Assembly (NCBI RefSeq): GCF_018500185.1
Contig: NZ_JAHBGI010000001.1
Span: forward strand, 124,001-188,000
Length of the DNA stretch: 64,000 nucleotides
Reading direction: 5' to 3'
Source: Litoribacter ruber
GTDB taxonomy: Bacteria; Bacteroidota; Bacteroidia; Cytophagales; Cyclobacteriaceae
Position 1 is the stretch's first letter; every line of letters starts with the position of its first letter. Below the pieces are notes generated by a model. That model saw nothing but the letters and a program-made list of their open reading frames with translations. It made no database searches and was not told the DNA's origin. The translations under genes were made by a program, and so were the position numbers. Shown piece by piece: positions 1 through 8,368 of the stretch.

Positions 1-1135
1 CATCGAATTTGAGCGGTCGGTTGTCCATAGCAGATGGAAGCCTGAATCCGTAATCCACTAGATTTACCTTTCTGGCCCTGTCACCTCCCCACATGGCGCG
101 TACTTGAGGCACGGTCACATGGCTCTCATCTATTACCATCAGATAATCATCTGGGAAATAATCCAAAAGGCAGAAGGGCCTCGTTCCCGGAAGTCTCCGG
201 TCAAAATATCGGGAGTAGTTTTCCACCCCTGAACAGTAACCCAGTTCCCTTATCATTTCCAGGTCAAATTCTGTCCTTTCTTTTAATCTTTTGGCCTCCA
301 TCAGCTTCATGTCCTTTTCAAAAAAAGCTACCTGACTCACCAGATCGTCTTGGATTTCATGTATGGCTACATCAATCACGTCCCTACCTGTAACAAAAAG
401 GTTGGCCGGGAATATGGAAATGATGTTTTCGTCCGCTATTTTTTTACCCGACTGGGGATCGATACGTTGAATGCTCTCGATTTCATCTCCCCAAAAATAG
501 ATCCTGTAGGCAAAATCCGCATAGGCCACAAAAATGTCCACAGTGTCGCCTTTTACCCTAAAAGTACCGTGGGTAAATTCCGCATTAGTCCTGCTATAGA
601 GAATGTCCACCAACTTGTATAAAAACTGGTTTCTAGGAATCCGGTCACCAACCTGCATGCGGATCACGTTCTTTCCAAACTCCTCCGGATTTCCGATACC
701 ATAAATGCAGGAGACAGAAGCCACCACGATCACATCCCTTCTGCCCGAAAGCAGCGCAGAAGTGGCACTCAATCTTAACTTTTCAATCTCCTCGTTGATG
801 CTTAGGTCCTTTTCAATGTAGGTCCCACTAGTGGGAATAAAGGCCTCGGGCTGATAATAATCGTAATAGGATATGAAATATTCCACCGCATTGTCTGGGA
901 AAAACTGCTTAAATTCCCCATAAAGCTGGGCCGCAAGGGTTTTGTTATGGCTGAGTACCAAGGTGGGTTTCTGTACATTCTGAATCACATTGGCAACGGT
1001 GAAAGTCTTTCCTGACCCGGTCACCCCCAGCAATACCTGGGCACGTTCCCCTGTATTGACGGATTCAGTAAGTTTTTTTATGGCCACAGGTTGGTCCCCT
1101 GTAGGCACATAGTCAGAAGTAATCTTAAAATTCAT
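1..1135 (-). CDS. uvrB: Excinuclease ABC subunit B, 5' part (runs off the window)
   Basis: Reading the minus strand from ATG at 1135 gives an open frame to the window edge, about 378 residues, with no stop. The protein begins MNFKITSDYVPTGDQP and has Walker A GVTGSGKT at residues 37-44, followed by the UvrB stretch containing SYYDYYQPEAF and GTYIEKD. The beta-hairpin/DNA-insertion region and the DESH helicase motif II (reads IDESH) are intact. UvrB is the ATP-dependent damage-verification subunit of nucleotide excision repair, working with UvrA and UvrC in the cytoplasm. The C-terminal helicase half and the UvrC-binding tail lie beyond position 1. Identity is certain; only completeness is unknown. 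Confidence 0.97.
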   Translation of the reverse strand, partial: MNFKITSDYVPTGDQPVAIKKLTESVNTGERAQVLLGVTGSGKTFTVANVIQNVQKPTLVLSHNKTLAAQLYGEFKQFFPDNAVEYFISYYDYYQPEAFIPTSGTYIEKDLSINEEIEKLRLSATSALLSGRRDVIVVASVSCIYGIGNPEEFGKNVIRMQVGDRIPRNQFLYKLVDILYSRTNAEFTHGTFRVKGDTVDIFVAYADFAYRIYFWGDEIESIQRIDPQSGKKIADENIISIFPANLFVTGRDVIDVAIHEIQDDLVSQVAFFEKDMKLMEAKRLKERTEFDLEMIRELGYCSGVENYSRYFDRRLPGTRPFCLLDYFPDDYLMVIDESHVTVPQVRAMWGGDRARKVNLVDYGFRLPSAMDNRPLKFD

Positions 1136-1217
1136 AGTCAGCCTCTCAATTTATAGTGCCCAGTAACCCCAAGCTAGATAAAGAATGCTTTTTCGATCAA
1201 ATTTGTTCTATAATGCT

Positions 1218-1292
1218 AAACAACCGCAGAGAACCAGAGAACCAAAGGAGAAATTTCACCGCAAAGTTCGCTGAGGGGCGCAAAGGGTGAGC
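1218..1292. repeat. Degenerate CGCAAAG/CAGAGAA-type intergenic repeat
   Basis: The gap between uvrB and the DUF4105 gene holds low-complexity DNA with recurring words such as CGCAGAGAACC, ACCGCAAAG and GGGGCGCAAAGG. The same vocabulary returns near 10862-10905, 24625-24685, 30688-30865, 61198-61840 and 62730-62940, always outside genes. It has no reading frame of note. I treat it as one member of a dispersed, decayed repeat family. Confidence 0.55.
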
Positions 1293-1403
1293 CGGTACAT
1301 CTAAAATTTATTTAACATTTTCTTCAAGGATTTTAATGTTTTTTCAACGAAGAAGTAAACTCTGCGAATCCCTGTCTTCAACTAAAAGAAATCCTCTCAT
1401 TTC

Positions 1404-2696
1404 TCACCCCCGCACCCTCTCTGCGGTTTTATTGAACCTCAGCCTCTCTAGGTTGTAATACAAATAGTTGCTCCTCAAAATAATGATCAGCAGAATAGGG
1501 ATAATGCTGGAATGGAAATCCTGGAAACCCAGGATCCAAAACACCAAAGTCAAATTCGCCAAAAGCATGGCAAAAAACAAATATTGCTTGACCCATGCCG
1601 CTGGGGTTTTCATGGTCAGCCCATAAAGAAGCACCAAATGTGCCGGAAAAGCCCAAAGGATATTCCAGTTGTAGACGGTGGTGGTGTGCTCGGTGAAAAA
1701 CCATAGAAAGGTAATCACTACCCCGATAAGGCCTAAAACTGCAAACAACGCCACATCCGCTCCTGCGAAAAGCCTATGTTTTTTGTAACCAACATAAGTC
1801 AATAAAATAAAGCCTATCGCCACGAGCCAAAACACCAAGTGCGGGTTGAACACCTCATTTTCTTGGTCTACCAATGGATAATCCAAAACGATCCGGGCCG
1901 GTTGGGCCAAAAGGCGGCTTGGGCCGTCGCCCACAATTTCAGCTCTGGCAAAAGCGGCCTCCATATAATCCGGCAAGAACTGTTTTTCCCTCTCCGAAGC
2001 CTCCTGGTCAATCACACTCCCCAAAGCCAGGTCAATTCCGAAATCTGCCCAGGGTAGCCGGTAGACATATTCAAAAATCAAGTCTCTAAAGGTTTTGGCC
2101 TCTTCTTCCACAGGTTCGTTCCAATCCAAGTTCCTTCCCAACACTGCCTCCATGATATCCCTGATCCTTGTGGAACAGTTGTCATAAAAGAAGTCGTAGC
2201 GGTAATAGATGTTTTCAGGCCTTGCATTTTCATTGAGCAGAGCCACCGTCCGCTCCACCTGCTCGGGAGACAAATTCAGCACCTGTTCGCGCACGCCACG
2301 TTCGAAATAGCGGTAATGGTATAGGAACTGCTCAAATGTGCTAAGGCTTAGAAAGTAGTCCAACCTTCCCTGGGTGAATTTCAGGTAGAAATTGGGGTCG
2401 TCAAAATCGAAAGTCCCCCAATTGAAGACCAGGTCTTTGCCCGTCTCCATATCCAGCACCCGGAGGGCGCTATGGCCAAAGGAACTGTACAGCTCCTCAC
2501 CTGGGTCACAGGTCAGTAAACTAATCTGGTAGCGATGGGTTTGGGCGCTTGACAGTAAGGGGGTTAGGGTAAAAAAAAGTATGAGAACTATTGCATTAAG
2601 AATCGTTTTTTGGTTATCTTGTACATACTTTTTTTCAGTAACAGGAGTAACTTTTTGAGTAGCGTACCGCGTAATTTTTTCCCTAATCTTTTTCAC
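1404..2696 (-). CDS. DUF4105 / Lnb N-terminal periplasmic domain membrane protein
   Basis: The protein has 430 residues. After a basic N-terminus and a hydrophobic signal/anchor ending in LLSSAQ come the hallmarks of the DUF4105 family, which is named from the N-terminal periplasmic domain of the lipoprotein N-acyltransferase Lnb: a GHSALRV block, a Phe/Tyr-rich central part and a DNCSTRIRD motif with a conserved Cys. The C-terminal 130 residues form about five membrane helices. The His and Cys fit the proposed papain-like acyl-transfer fold, but the substrate is not known for Bacteroidota members. The start is uncertain because the lysine-rich first 30 residues are atypical and the ATG lies only 6 bp from the divergent neighbour's start. 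No better in-frame ATG exists. Confidence 0.8.
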   Translation of the reverse strand: MKKIREKITRYATQKVTPVTEKKYVQDNQKTILNAIVLILFFTLTPLLSSAQTHRYQISLLTCDPGEELYSSFGHSALRVLDMETGKDLVFNWGTFDFDDPNFYLKFTQGRLDYFLSLSTFEQFLYHYRYFERGVREQVLNLSPEQVERTVALLNENARPENIYYRYDFFYDNCSTRIRDIMEAVLGRNLDWNEPVEEEAKTFRDLIFEYVYRLPWADFGIDLALGSVIDQEASEREKQFLPDYMEAAFARAEIVGDGPSRLLAQPARIVLDYPLVDQENEVFNPHLVFWLVAIGFILLTYVGYKKHRLFAGADVALFAVLGLIGVVITFLWFFTEHTTTVYNWNILWAFPAHLVLLYGLTMKTPAAWVKQYLFFAMLLANLTLVFWILGFQDFHSSIIPILLIIILRSNYLYYNLERLRFNKTAERVRG

Positions 2697-2702
2697 ACTT
2701 TT

Positions 2703-4967
2703 ATGAGCTTGCTTGACTTGTTTTCACAACGAAAATACAGGATAATCCTTGTATTACTGTTTAATCTTGCAATTAACGCAAAATATTGCCCAGCCCAAAA
2801 CCTGAACAGTTTCCGGTCGGCTCGGACAGGTAATTTTGATGCCTTAAATACTTGGATGCATTGGGATGGTGAAGAGTGGCGAGCTGCTACTCGGCTGCCT
2901 GGGAGGGAGGATGAGATTTATATTGAAGATAAGCATACTGTTAGATTAGTCAAAGATGAAGAGATTGGAAATGTTTTCATTTTTGCAGATACAGGCGCTG
3001 GTCAAAAGTTGACTTTAAATGGCAGTTCTCTTTTTGTTTATGGGACTTTAAATGCTTTCAAAGGTACAGCACCTGGGGAGCCAGGTGGTACTTGGAACAG
3101 TCAAAATTGGATTGGAAATAGTGTCGAGAGCAAGATTGTTTTTAAGGGAGAAAGTCGGACCATAATTACAAGAGGTGCCTGGAGTGGATTTAATACCAAT
3201 AGTCGTTACACAGTTGTTTTTGACCCAGGCGAAGGGAAAACATTGACTTTAGAAGAGCCTTTTAAATCAATTGGGTTTACCATAAATTCAGGTAAATTAA
3301 TTCAAACAGAAAACAGAGGCGTCACTCCAATTCGGTGTTCAACTTTTTCTGCAAATAATGAGGGACCATATGGAGAGGGGTTTGTAATTGTGAAAAATGG
3401 TGCAAGACTAATTTCTGATTGCACCAGAAATATTGCTTTTCGGTCTGACAACAATCCCATTGGTCAATTCTATATCGAATTAGGAGCGGAGCTCGAAATA
3501 ACTCAAAACAACAATTATTTGCTGGCCAGTGACCTTCGGCTAGATGGCGAAATAATTTACTCCAGTCCCAATGGAAATCAACGACTTCTTCAAAATGGAA
3601 ATCACCCCATCACTTCATATCATAGCCTCCAATTTTTAAATGCTTCCTCGAAAACGATAACTGACGAAATCAGTCTCACTGGAGATTTTTATTTTGATGG
3701 AGAAGGTCCCCTTTTGGATAACAACACCCATTACCGCCTCACCGGTCCCCAAAACCAAAACATTGACAGAAAAGGAAAACCAATTTCTGCGCTAACCATA
3801 GAAAAGCCAGTAGGTGAGGTGAGCTTTAATCACGATGTTGCCATTTCCGAAAGCTTCCACCACATTGGTGGAGACCTTAACTTCAGAGGAAATAAACTGG
3901 TGTTGGAAAAACCCGAATACCTCTATCTTTCCGGAAGTTGGAAAAGCCTTCAGTCCCTTACCTGGAACATGTTGGCAAACGACCTGAATGAGGCAAATGG
4001 CACCTTTCCATTTTATGATCTAGAGGTGAACGGCTTGCGGAGTTTGAAACTCTTGGGCAGCCCAGGGGTCACCACGACTCCTCTTAATATCAAAAATATT
4101 GAAATTCCCGGTGTCAACCACAACCCGGGATTTAACGATAATGATGGAACACCAATCCTGCATAAATTGAACAGCTATTATGAAATTCTTGCCGCACCAG
4201 CAGTCATGAATAACCTGACCATGAAGATCCGAGCAGATGAATTGATCGTGGTGGATCCTGATGACCTAAGGATTGTCAGCGATACCCATGCCGCCCCGGG
4301 AAACCATCAGCAGGGTGCGGATATCGGCTATTTTTTGGCCAAAAGGGACCTGAGCTTTGATGAACTTCAGAGTCAAACCTTTACCATTGGAAGTACTGGG
4401 GAGTTTTCAGTGTTACCATTGACTTGGCTGGATTTCCAAGTCAATTATCACAATCGGATGGTCGAGCTTAGTTGGTCCGTTGCCAAGGAGTCGGGCAATG
4501 AGAAGTTTGTCATATTGAGGTCGGAGGGAAATGCCAATAAATTTCAAGTGATAGGGGAGGTGCCCAGCAAGGGAAATTATGAAGGGGTAAGGAAGTATGC
4601 ATTCACTTATGGGGAGAATAACTGGTGGGATTCTCCTGTTTATTTCCAGATCCAACAGGTTGATTTTGACGGGAGATCGACTTATAGTGAGATACGCATG
4701 TTGAGAAATCAGGAGTTTTCTCCGAATCTCCTCCGGGTCTACCCAAATCCCCATCACCACGGCCAGGTATTTATGGAAATTGCCGATGCTTCAGACAGTG
4801 GCACATTTAAGGTTTTTAACTCACTTGGACAAATACTTGCCCAGGGAGAATTAAATAGAGGAAAAACTGATGTAACGGAGAAGTTAGGACATTTAGTTCC
4901 TGGACTTTATTTTGTCGAGCTGGTGATAAAGAGCAAAAGAGAAGTTGTAAAATTCACAAAACAATAA
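2703..4967 (+). CDS. Secreted protein with T9SS type A sorting domain
   Basis: The start chosen is the ATG at 2703, because it places a clean signal peptide (basic SQRKYR, hydrophobic core, cut near KYCPAQ) at the N-terminus; an in-frame ATG at 2610 would add about 31 unlikely residues. The 754-residue product has a long beta-rich body with repeated Gly/Asn turns, suggesting a beta-helix or adhesin. The last 75 residues form a Por-type CTD: VYPNP near the start, then FKVFNSLGQ, then GLYFVELV and a terminal Lys-rich strand. That signal directs export through the type IX system and attachment or release at the surface. No catalytic domain is recognised. It is divergent from the DUF4105 gene. 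Confidence 0.85.
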   Translation: MSLLDLFSQRKYRIILVLLFNLAINAKYCPAQNLNSFRSARTGNFDALNTWMHWDGEEWRAATRLPGREDEIYIEDKHTVRLVKDEEIGNVFIFADTGAGQKLTLNGSSLFVYGTLNAFKGTAPGEPGGTWNSQNWIGNSVESKIVFKGESRTIITRGAWSGFNTNSRYTVVFDPGEGKTLTLEEPFKSIGFTINSGKLIQTENRGVTPIRCSTFSANNEGPYGEGFVIVKNGARLISDCTRNIAFRSDNNPIGQFYIELGAELEITQNNNYLLASDLRLDGEIIYSSPNGNQRLLQNGNHPITSYHSLQFLNASSKTITDEISLTGDFYFDGEGPLLDNNTHYRLTGPQNQNIDRKGKPISALTIEKPVGEVSFNHDVAISESFHHIGGDLNFRGNKLVLEKPEYLYLSGSWKSLQSLTWNMLANDLNEANGTFPFYDLEVNGLRSLKLLGSPGVTTTPLNIKNIEIPGVNHNPGFNDNDGTPILHKLNSYYEILAAPAVMNNLTMKIRADELIVVDPDDLRIVSDTHAAPGNHQQGADIGYFLAKRDLSFDELQSQTFTIGSTGEFSVLPLTWLDFQVNYHNRMVELSWSVAKESGNEKFVILRSEGNANKFQVIGEVPSKGNYEGVRKYAFTYGENNWWDSPVYFQIQQVDFDGRSTYSEIRMLRNQEFSPNLLRVYPNPHHHGQVFMEIADASDSGTFKVFNSLGQILAQGELNRGKTDVTEKLGHLVPGLYFVELVIKSKREVVKFTKQ

Positions 4968-4979
4968 TTGGTTTAAAAT

Positions 4980-4987
4980 TATCTTTG
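4980..4987 (+). promoter_or_regulatory. TAnnTTTG -7 box upstream of the CHRD lipoprotein
   Basis: TATCTTTG matches the Bacteroidota -7 consensus TAnnTTTG and lies about 60 bp before the lipoprotein start. No convincing -33 TTG is seen at the usual distance, so this is a weak call. Confidence 0.35.
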
Positions 4988-5048
4988 AATAATCCAAACG
5001 ATTTGGGTTTTTGATGGTTATGTTATATGTATGACCAACTACACACCT

Positions 5049-5576
5049 ATGAAACCAATTGTTCTGTTATTTTGCCTGGCCATGATAGCTTGTAGTACCA
5101 AAGAAGTACAATCAGTCGATGAGGAAGTTTTGACTTTTTCGGTGATGATGGTGCAGGAAAATGTGGCTACCACCAGTATGGGCGAAATCACTCCTGCCAG
5201 TGGAGGGGCCAAATTAACCTTGCTGGGAAATGAACTTACCGTAACCGGGGAGTTTGAAGACTTGAATATTCAAATGCAGGATGCCAGTGAAAGACCCCAA
5301 ACTCCAGTGGTGCATATACATCCCGGACTTCCAGGGGAGGAAAACGAGTACCTTTACGAATTGGAGGTCAAATTGCATGATGAGGGGAACAGCGGTACCT
5401 TTTATGGTACTTTTGAACTTTCAGATGACGAGGTTGCCCTACTTGCCGATGGCAGACTCTACATGGACCTTCACACCCATCCACAAGGACCTTCTACCAT
5501 CAGAGACCAGATCCAGATCTACGAACCTCAAGATTTTGAGACGTTCCTAACATCTGCCATGGTCTATAAACCGTAA
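5049..5576 (+). CDS. CHRD-domain lipoprotein
   Basis: Start at 5049 (MKPIVLL) rather than the in-frame ATG at 5031, because it gives a proper lipoprotein signal with lipobox MIAC at residues 12-15. The 175-residue product carries a CHRD domain, a beta-sandwich first described in chordin and common in bacterial secreted proteins. Its diagnostic features are the VHIHPG strand, a GTF(Y/E)G...L strand and the C-terminal LYMDLHTHPQGPSTIRDQI strand. It is probably anchored in the outer membrane facing the periplasm or the surface. No enzyme function is known for this domain. It stands alone, convergent with the hydroxylase gene 16 bp downstream. Confidence 0.82.
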   Translation: MKPIVLLFCLAMIACSTKEVQSVDEEVLTFSVMMVQENVATTSMGEITPASGGAKLTLLGNELTVTGEFEDLNIQMQDASERPQTPVVHIHPGLPGEENEYLYELEVKLHDEGNSGTFYGTFELSDDEVALLADGRLYMDLHTHPQGPSTIRDQIQIYEPQDFETFLTSAMVYKP

Positions 5577-5592
5577 ACGTCCCGCAGGGACT

Positions 5593-6864
5593 TTAAACCT
5601 TCACCCCTACAGCTGCAGGCTCCGTACCTTTAACTGTAAAGAATGCCGTCATTCCGGCTGATAAAATCATGTAGCAGCCCACAACCGCCGTATACCAAAA
5701 ACCTACATTTTCAGTGGCACCAAACCAACTGCCCATGTAGAAAATCAAGCCAAGACCTATCAGGGACTTAAAGGTTTCCAGATAGAGGGCAATTGGGTTC
5801 CTATCCATAAGCTCTGTGTAGCTGTAAACAGACAGCACCACAAATCCACCATAAATCAGCGCCCCGGTGAAACCAACATCCTGGATAAAGGCAAATAGAT
5901 AGATCAACAGGAAGTAATTGAAAAGCAACTGCGCCCATGCCCATCGCTGAAAGCCCTTGGTGGATTTTTGCCCATATTTCTGGTAAGTGTAAGGGTCTTG
6001 TATGCTATCAATTGGAAATTTTTCCTTCATATCCTGAGGTCTCCAACCTGTAGGCATAAACCAAATCCTCAACTTATCCCACCAACTTCTGGCATAAAAG
6101 GCATCTCTCAACAATACCCAAAAATGTTGAAAGTTAATTTTTATGGGATTCCACGTCCGGGCTGGGCGAGAGATGCCATAGACGCAAGGAACTTCTGGCA
6201 TTTCTTTTTGAAAAGTTCCAAACATCTTATCCCAAATAATGAAAATCTGGCCCAGATTCTTGTCCATATACTCTTTATTGACCGCATGGTGCACCCGGTG
6301 GTGGGAAGGGGTGACAATGATGTGCTCCAGAATCCCCATGTTGCCAATCAGTCTGGTATGATACCAAAATTGAAGGAATAGGTGCAAGGGAGCCACCGTG
6401 GCAATCACTTCCACAGGTACGCCCACAATGGCTGCAGGGGCCAAAAGGAAAGCAAAGTAGCTGAAGACCGTCGAAATTGTTTGCCTCAAACCACAGGCAA
6501 GATTGAACTCCTCACTGCTGTGGTGGATTACGTGGCGGTTCCAAAGAATGTTGATCTTATGCTCCCACCGGTGTTGCCAGTAACCCTTAAAATCAATGGC
6601 GACAAAGGTAATCACATAAACCATCCACACGTTTTCGATTTCAAAGATCGCCACTCTATCCACAAGCCATTTGTAGGAGAGTATAGAAACCGTGAGGCCC
6701 AATACATCCTTGATCACATTGGTAATCCCAGAGGAAATGCTCGATACAGTATCCAGATTATTGGAAACTTTTCGGCCCAATTTCCACTCAAAAAACTGCT
6801 CAATCAATATCATGAGGAGGAAAATGGGCATTGCAATATTTAAGACTTGGGCGTATTGTTCCAT
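5593..6864 (-). CDS. Sterol desaturase / fatty acid hydroxylase family protein
   Basis: The 423-residue integral membrane protein has the three histidine clusters of the fatty-acid-hydroxylase superfamily (PF04116): HRWEH near residue 98, HVIHH near 110 and HHRVHH near 190. These ligate a di-iron centre. Membrane helices flank them, and a C-terminal third of four further helices is typical of the Bacteroidota sterol-desaturase-like group. The substrate may be a lipid, hopanoid, carotenoid or ether lipid and cannot be read from sequence. It is a monocistronic minus-strand gene with its 5' end facing the ATPase gene. Confidence 0.85.
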   Translation of the reverse strand: MEQYAQVLNIAMPIFLLMILIEQFFEWKLGRKVSNNLDTVSSISSGITNVIKDVLGLTVSILSYKWLVDRVAIFEIENVWMVYVITFVAIDFKGYWQHRWEHKINILWNRHVIHHSSEEFNLACGLRQTISTVFSYFAFLLAPAAIVGVPVEVIATVAPLHLFLQFWYHTRLIGNMGILEHIIVTPSHHRVHHAVNKEYMDKNLGQIFIIWDKMFGTFQKEMPEVPCVYGISRPARTWNPIKINFQHFWVLLRDAFYARSWWDKLRIWFMPTGWRPQDMKEKFPIDSIQDPYTYQKYGQKSTKGFQRWAWAQLLFNYFLLIYLFAFIQDVGFTGALIYGGFVVLSVYSYTELMDRNPIALYLETFKSLIGLGLIFYMGSWFGATENVGFWYTAVVGCYMILSAGMTAFFTVKGTEPAAVGVKV

Positions 6865-6970
6865 GGCGTGGTACCGTGCTGAAGACCAGGGTGTTTTGTT
6901 AAAATCAGGCTTAAAAGTTAAAAAGAATTTTTAGGAGTTGGAAGCAAGAGGACACATTTTTACATTTATG

Positions 6971-7070
6971 AGTTGAAGGTATAGCTTCAATAATTGTTTT
7001 ATAATTAAAAAGTTGAAGATATGTCTTAAACTTTTTGTAACTTTATATAAAGTTTAAGATATAGCTTTAA
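6971..7070 (+). repeat. Three 20-bp dyad motifs at exact 40-bp spacing before the ATPase gene
   Basis: Copies occupy 6971-6990, 7011-7030 and 7051-7070. The consensus is AGTTgAAGATATAGCTTnAA. Each contains an 18-bp imperfect dyad with 6-bp arms (TTGAAG / CTTCAA) around a 6-bp centre, with 0, 1 and 1 arm mismatches. The 20-bp spacers are AT-rich and unrelated to one another. The last copy ends 4 bp before the ATG at 7075, so a bound protein would cover the start. This looks like an operator or binding array. Three units of this type are too few and too AT-rich for CRISPR. Confidence 0.75.
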
Positions 7071-7074
7071 GATA

Positions 7075-8280
7075 ATGAATTTGCCTAAATCATTAAATAA
7101 ACGTTCTGTATATTTAGAACGAGTTAAGCCTTTTATTGGAAAAGGCCTGATAAAAGTATTTTCTGGTCAAAGAAGGGTTGGGAAAAGCTATCTGCTTTTT
7201 CAAATAATCCAATTTCTCCAAGAGAGCGACCCTGATGTTCCCATTATTTATATCAATAAGGAGGACTTGGAGTTTTCCTGGATTAAAAATGCACAGGATT
7301 TACATGGATATGTTAAGAATAAAAAGGTCTCTGGTAAGCTCAACTATGTCTTTGTGGACGAGATTCAGGATATTGAAGGATTTGGAGATGCGTTGAGGTC
7401 ATTATTGTTAGATGAGGAGTTGGACATTTATTGCACCGGCAGTAATGCCAATATGCTTTCTGGAGATATTTCGGGTCATTTAAGCGGCAGATATATAGAA
7501 ATTATTGTTTATAGTCTATCGTATGTGGAATTTCTTGATTTTCATACGTTAGAAGATAATGGAGATGCTTTAGAAAAATACCTAAAATATGGCGGTCTGC
7601 CTTATTTAAAGCACTTGGAGCTGAAAGATGCAATAGTATTTGAGTATCTGAAAAGTGTTTATAATACAATTGTTTATAGGGATGTCATCAATAGATATGC
7701 GGTTAGAAACCCAGGCTTCTTAGAGCAATTGGTGTTATTTCTGGCCAGTAACACGGGTAGCTTATTTTCAGCCAAAAAAATTTCCGATTTTTTGAAAGCC
7801 CAGAAAATTAACATGGCTCACAACCTTGTACAGGCCTATACCGAGTATTTGACAAATGCCTTCTTGGTCCATAAAGTATCCCGCTATGATGTAATTGGAA
7901 AACGGCTTTTTGAAATCGGAGATAAGTTTTATTTTGAAAACTTAGGGATTCGTCATGGGATTTGGGGTTACAGATTAGAGGATAAGGGCAAAATATTAGA
8001 GAATGTGGTTTATAACCACTTACTTTTTAAAGGGTATGAAGTTAAAATCGGAACTCTGGGGAATGAAGAAATTGACTTTGTATGTCTATCCGCGGGTGAG
8101 ACGGCTTATTTCCAAGTTGCCTTGAGTATTCATGAACCCAAAACCCTTGAGAGAGAAATCGGGAACCTCCAAAAGATCCCCGACAATTATGAGAAAACAG
8201 TCATTACGCTGGATAAATTTGAGGGAAACTCGGTAGAAGGAATAAAGATGATGGACTTAAGAAGCTTTTTAAAAAGTTGA
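7075..8280 (+). CDS. DUF4143-type AAA ATPase with C-terminal nuclease-like domain
   Basis: The 401-residue protein has Walker A GQRRVGKS at 31-38, Walker B VFVDEIQD at 92-99 and a sensor-like YCTGSNA. A winged-helix/DUF4143 middle follows, then a C-terminal domain with ENVVYNHL, EIDFV and YFQVA, placed like the E, D and (E/Q)xK positions of PD-(D/E)xK nucleases; the lysine is not obvious. The family is widespread in Bacteroidota and archaea, often in many copies per genome, and its function is unsettled. Base composition is clearly more AT-rich than neighbouring genes, which suggests transfer. It is preceded directly by a phased dyad array and has no partner gene. Confidence 0.88.
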   Translation: MNLPKSLNKRSVYLERVKPFIGKGLIKVFSGQRRVGKSYLLFQIIQFLQESDPDVPIIYINKEDLEFSWIKNAQDLHGYVKNKKVSGKLNYVFVDEIQDIEGFGDALRSLLLDEELDIYCTGSNANMLSGDISGHLSGRYIEIIVYSLSYVEFLDFHTLEDNGDALEKYLKYGGLPYLKHLELKDAIVFEYLKSVYNTIVYRDVINRYAVRNPGFLEQLVLFLASNTGSLFSAKKISDFLKAQKINMAHNLVQAYTEYLTNAFLVHKVSRYDVIGKRLFEIGDKFYFENLGIRHGIWGYRLEDKGKILENVVYNHLLFKGYEVKIGTLGNEEIDFVCLSAGETAYFQVALSIHEPKTLEREIGNLQKIPDNYEKTVITLDKFEGNSVEGIKMMDLRSFLKS

Positions 8281-8368
8281 TTTTACCAAAGGCAAATTTA
8301 CTTTTACATCAGCGGTATCTTTATTTTATCCTATTAGCCTTAGTTTAGGACTTGAAAAAATCCTAAAT

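Noticed and set aside
350-622. Plus-strand frame inside uvrB
   Set aside because: It is antisense to the well-conserved uvrB reading frame.
6971-7070. Possible mini CRISPR array
   Set aside because: Only three units, degenerate AT-rich dyads and no cas genes nearby; the position at a start codon suits an operator better.
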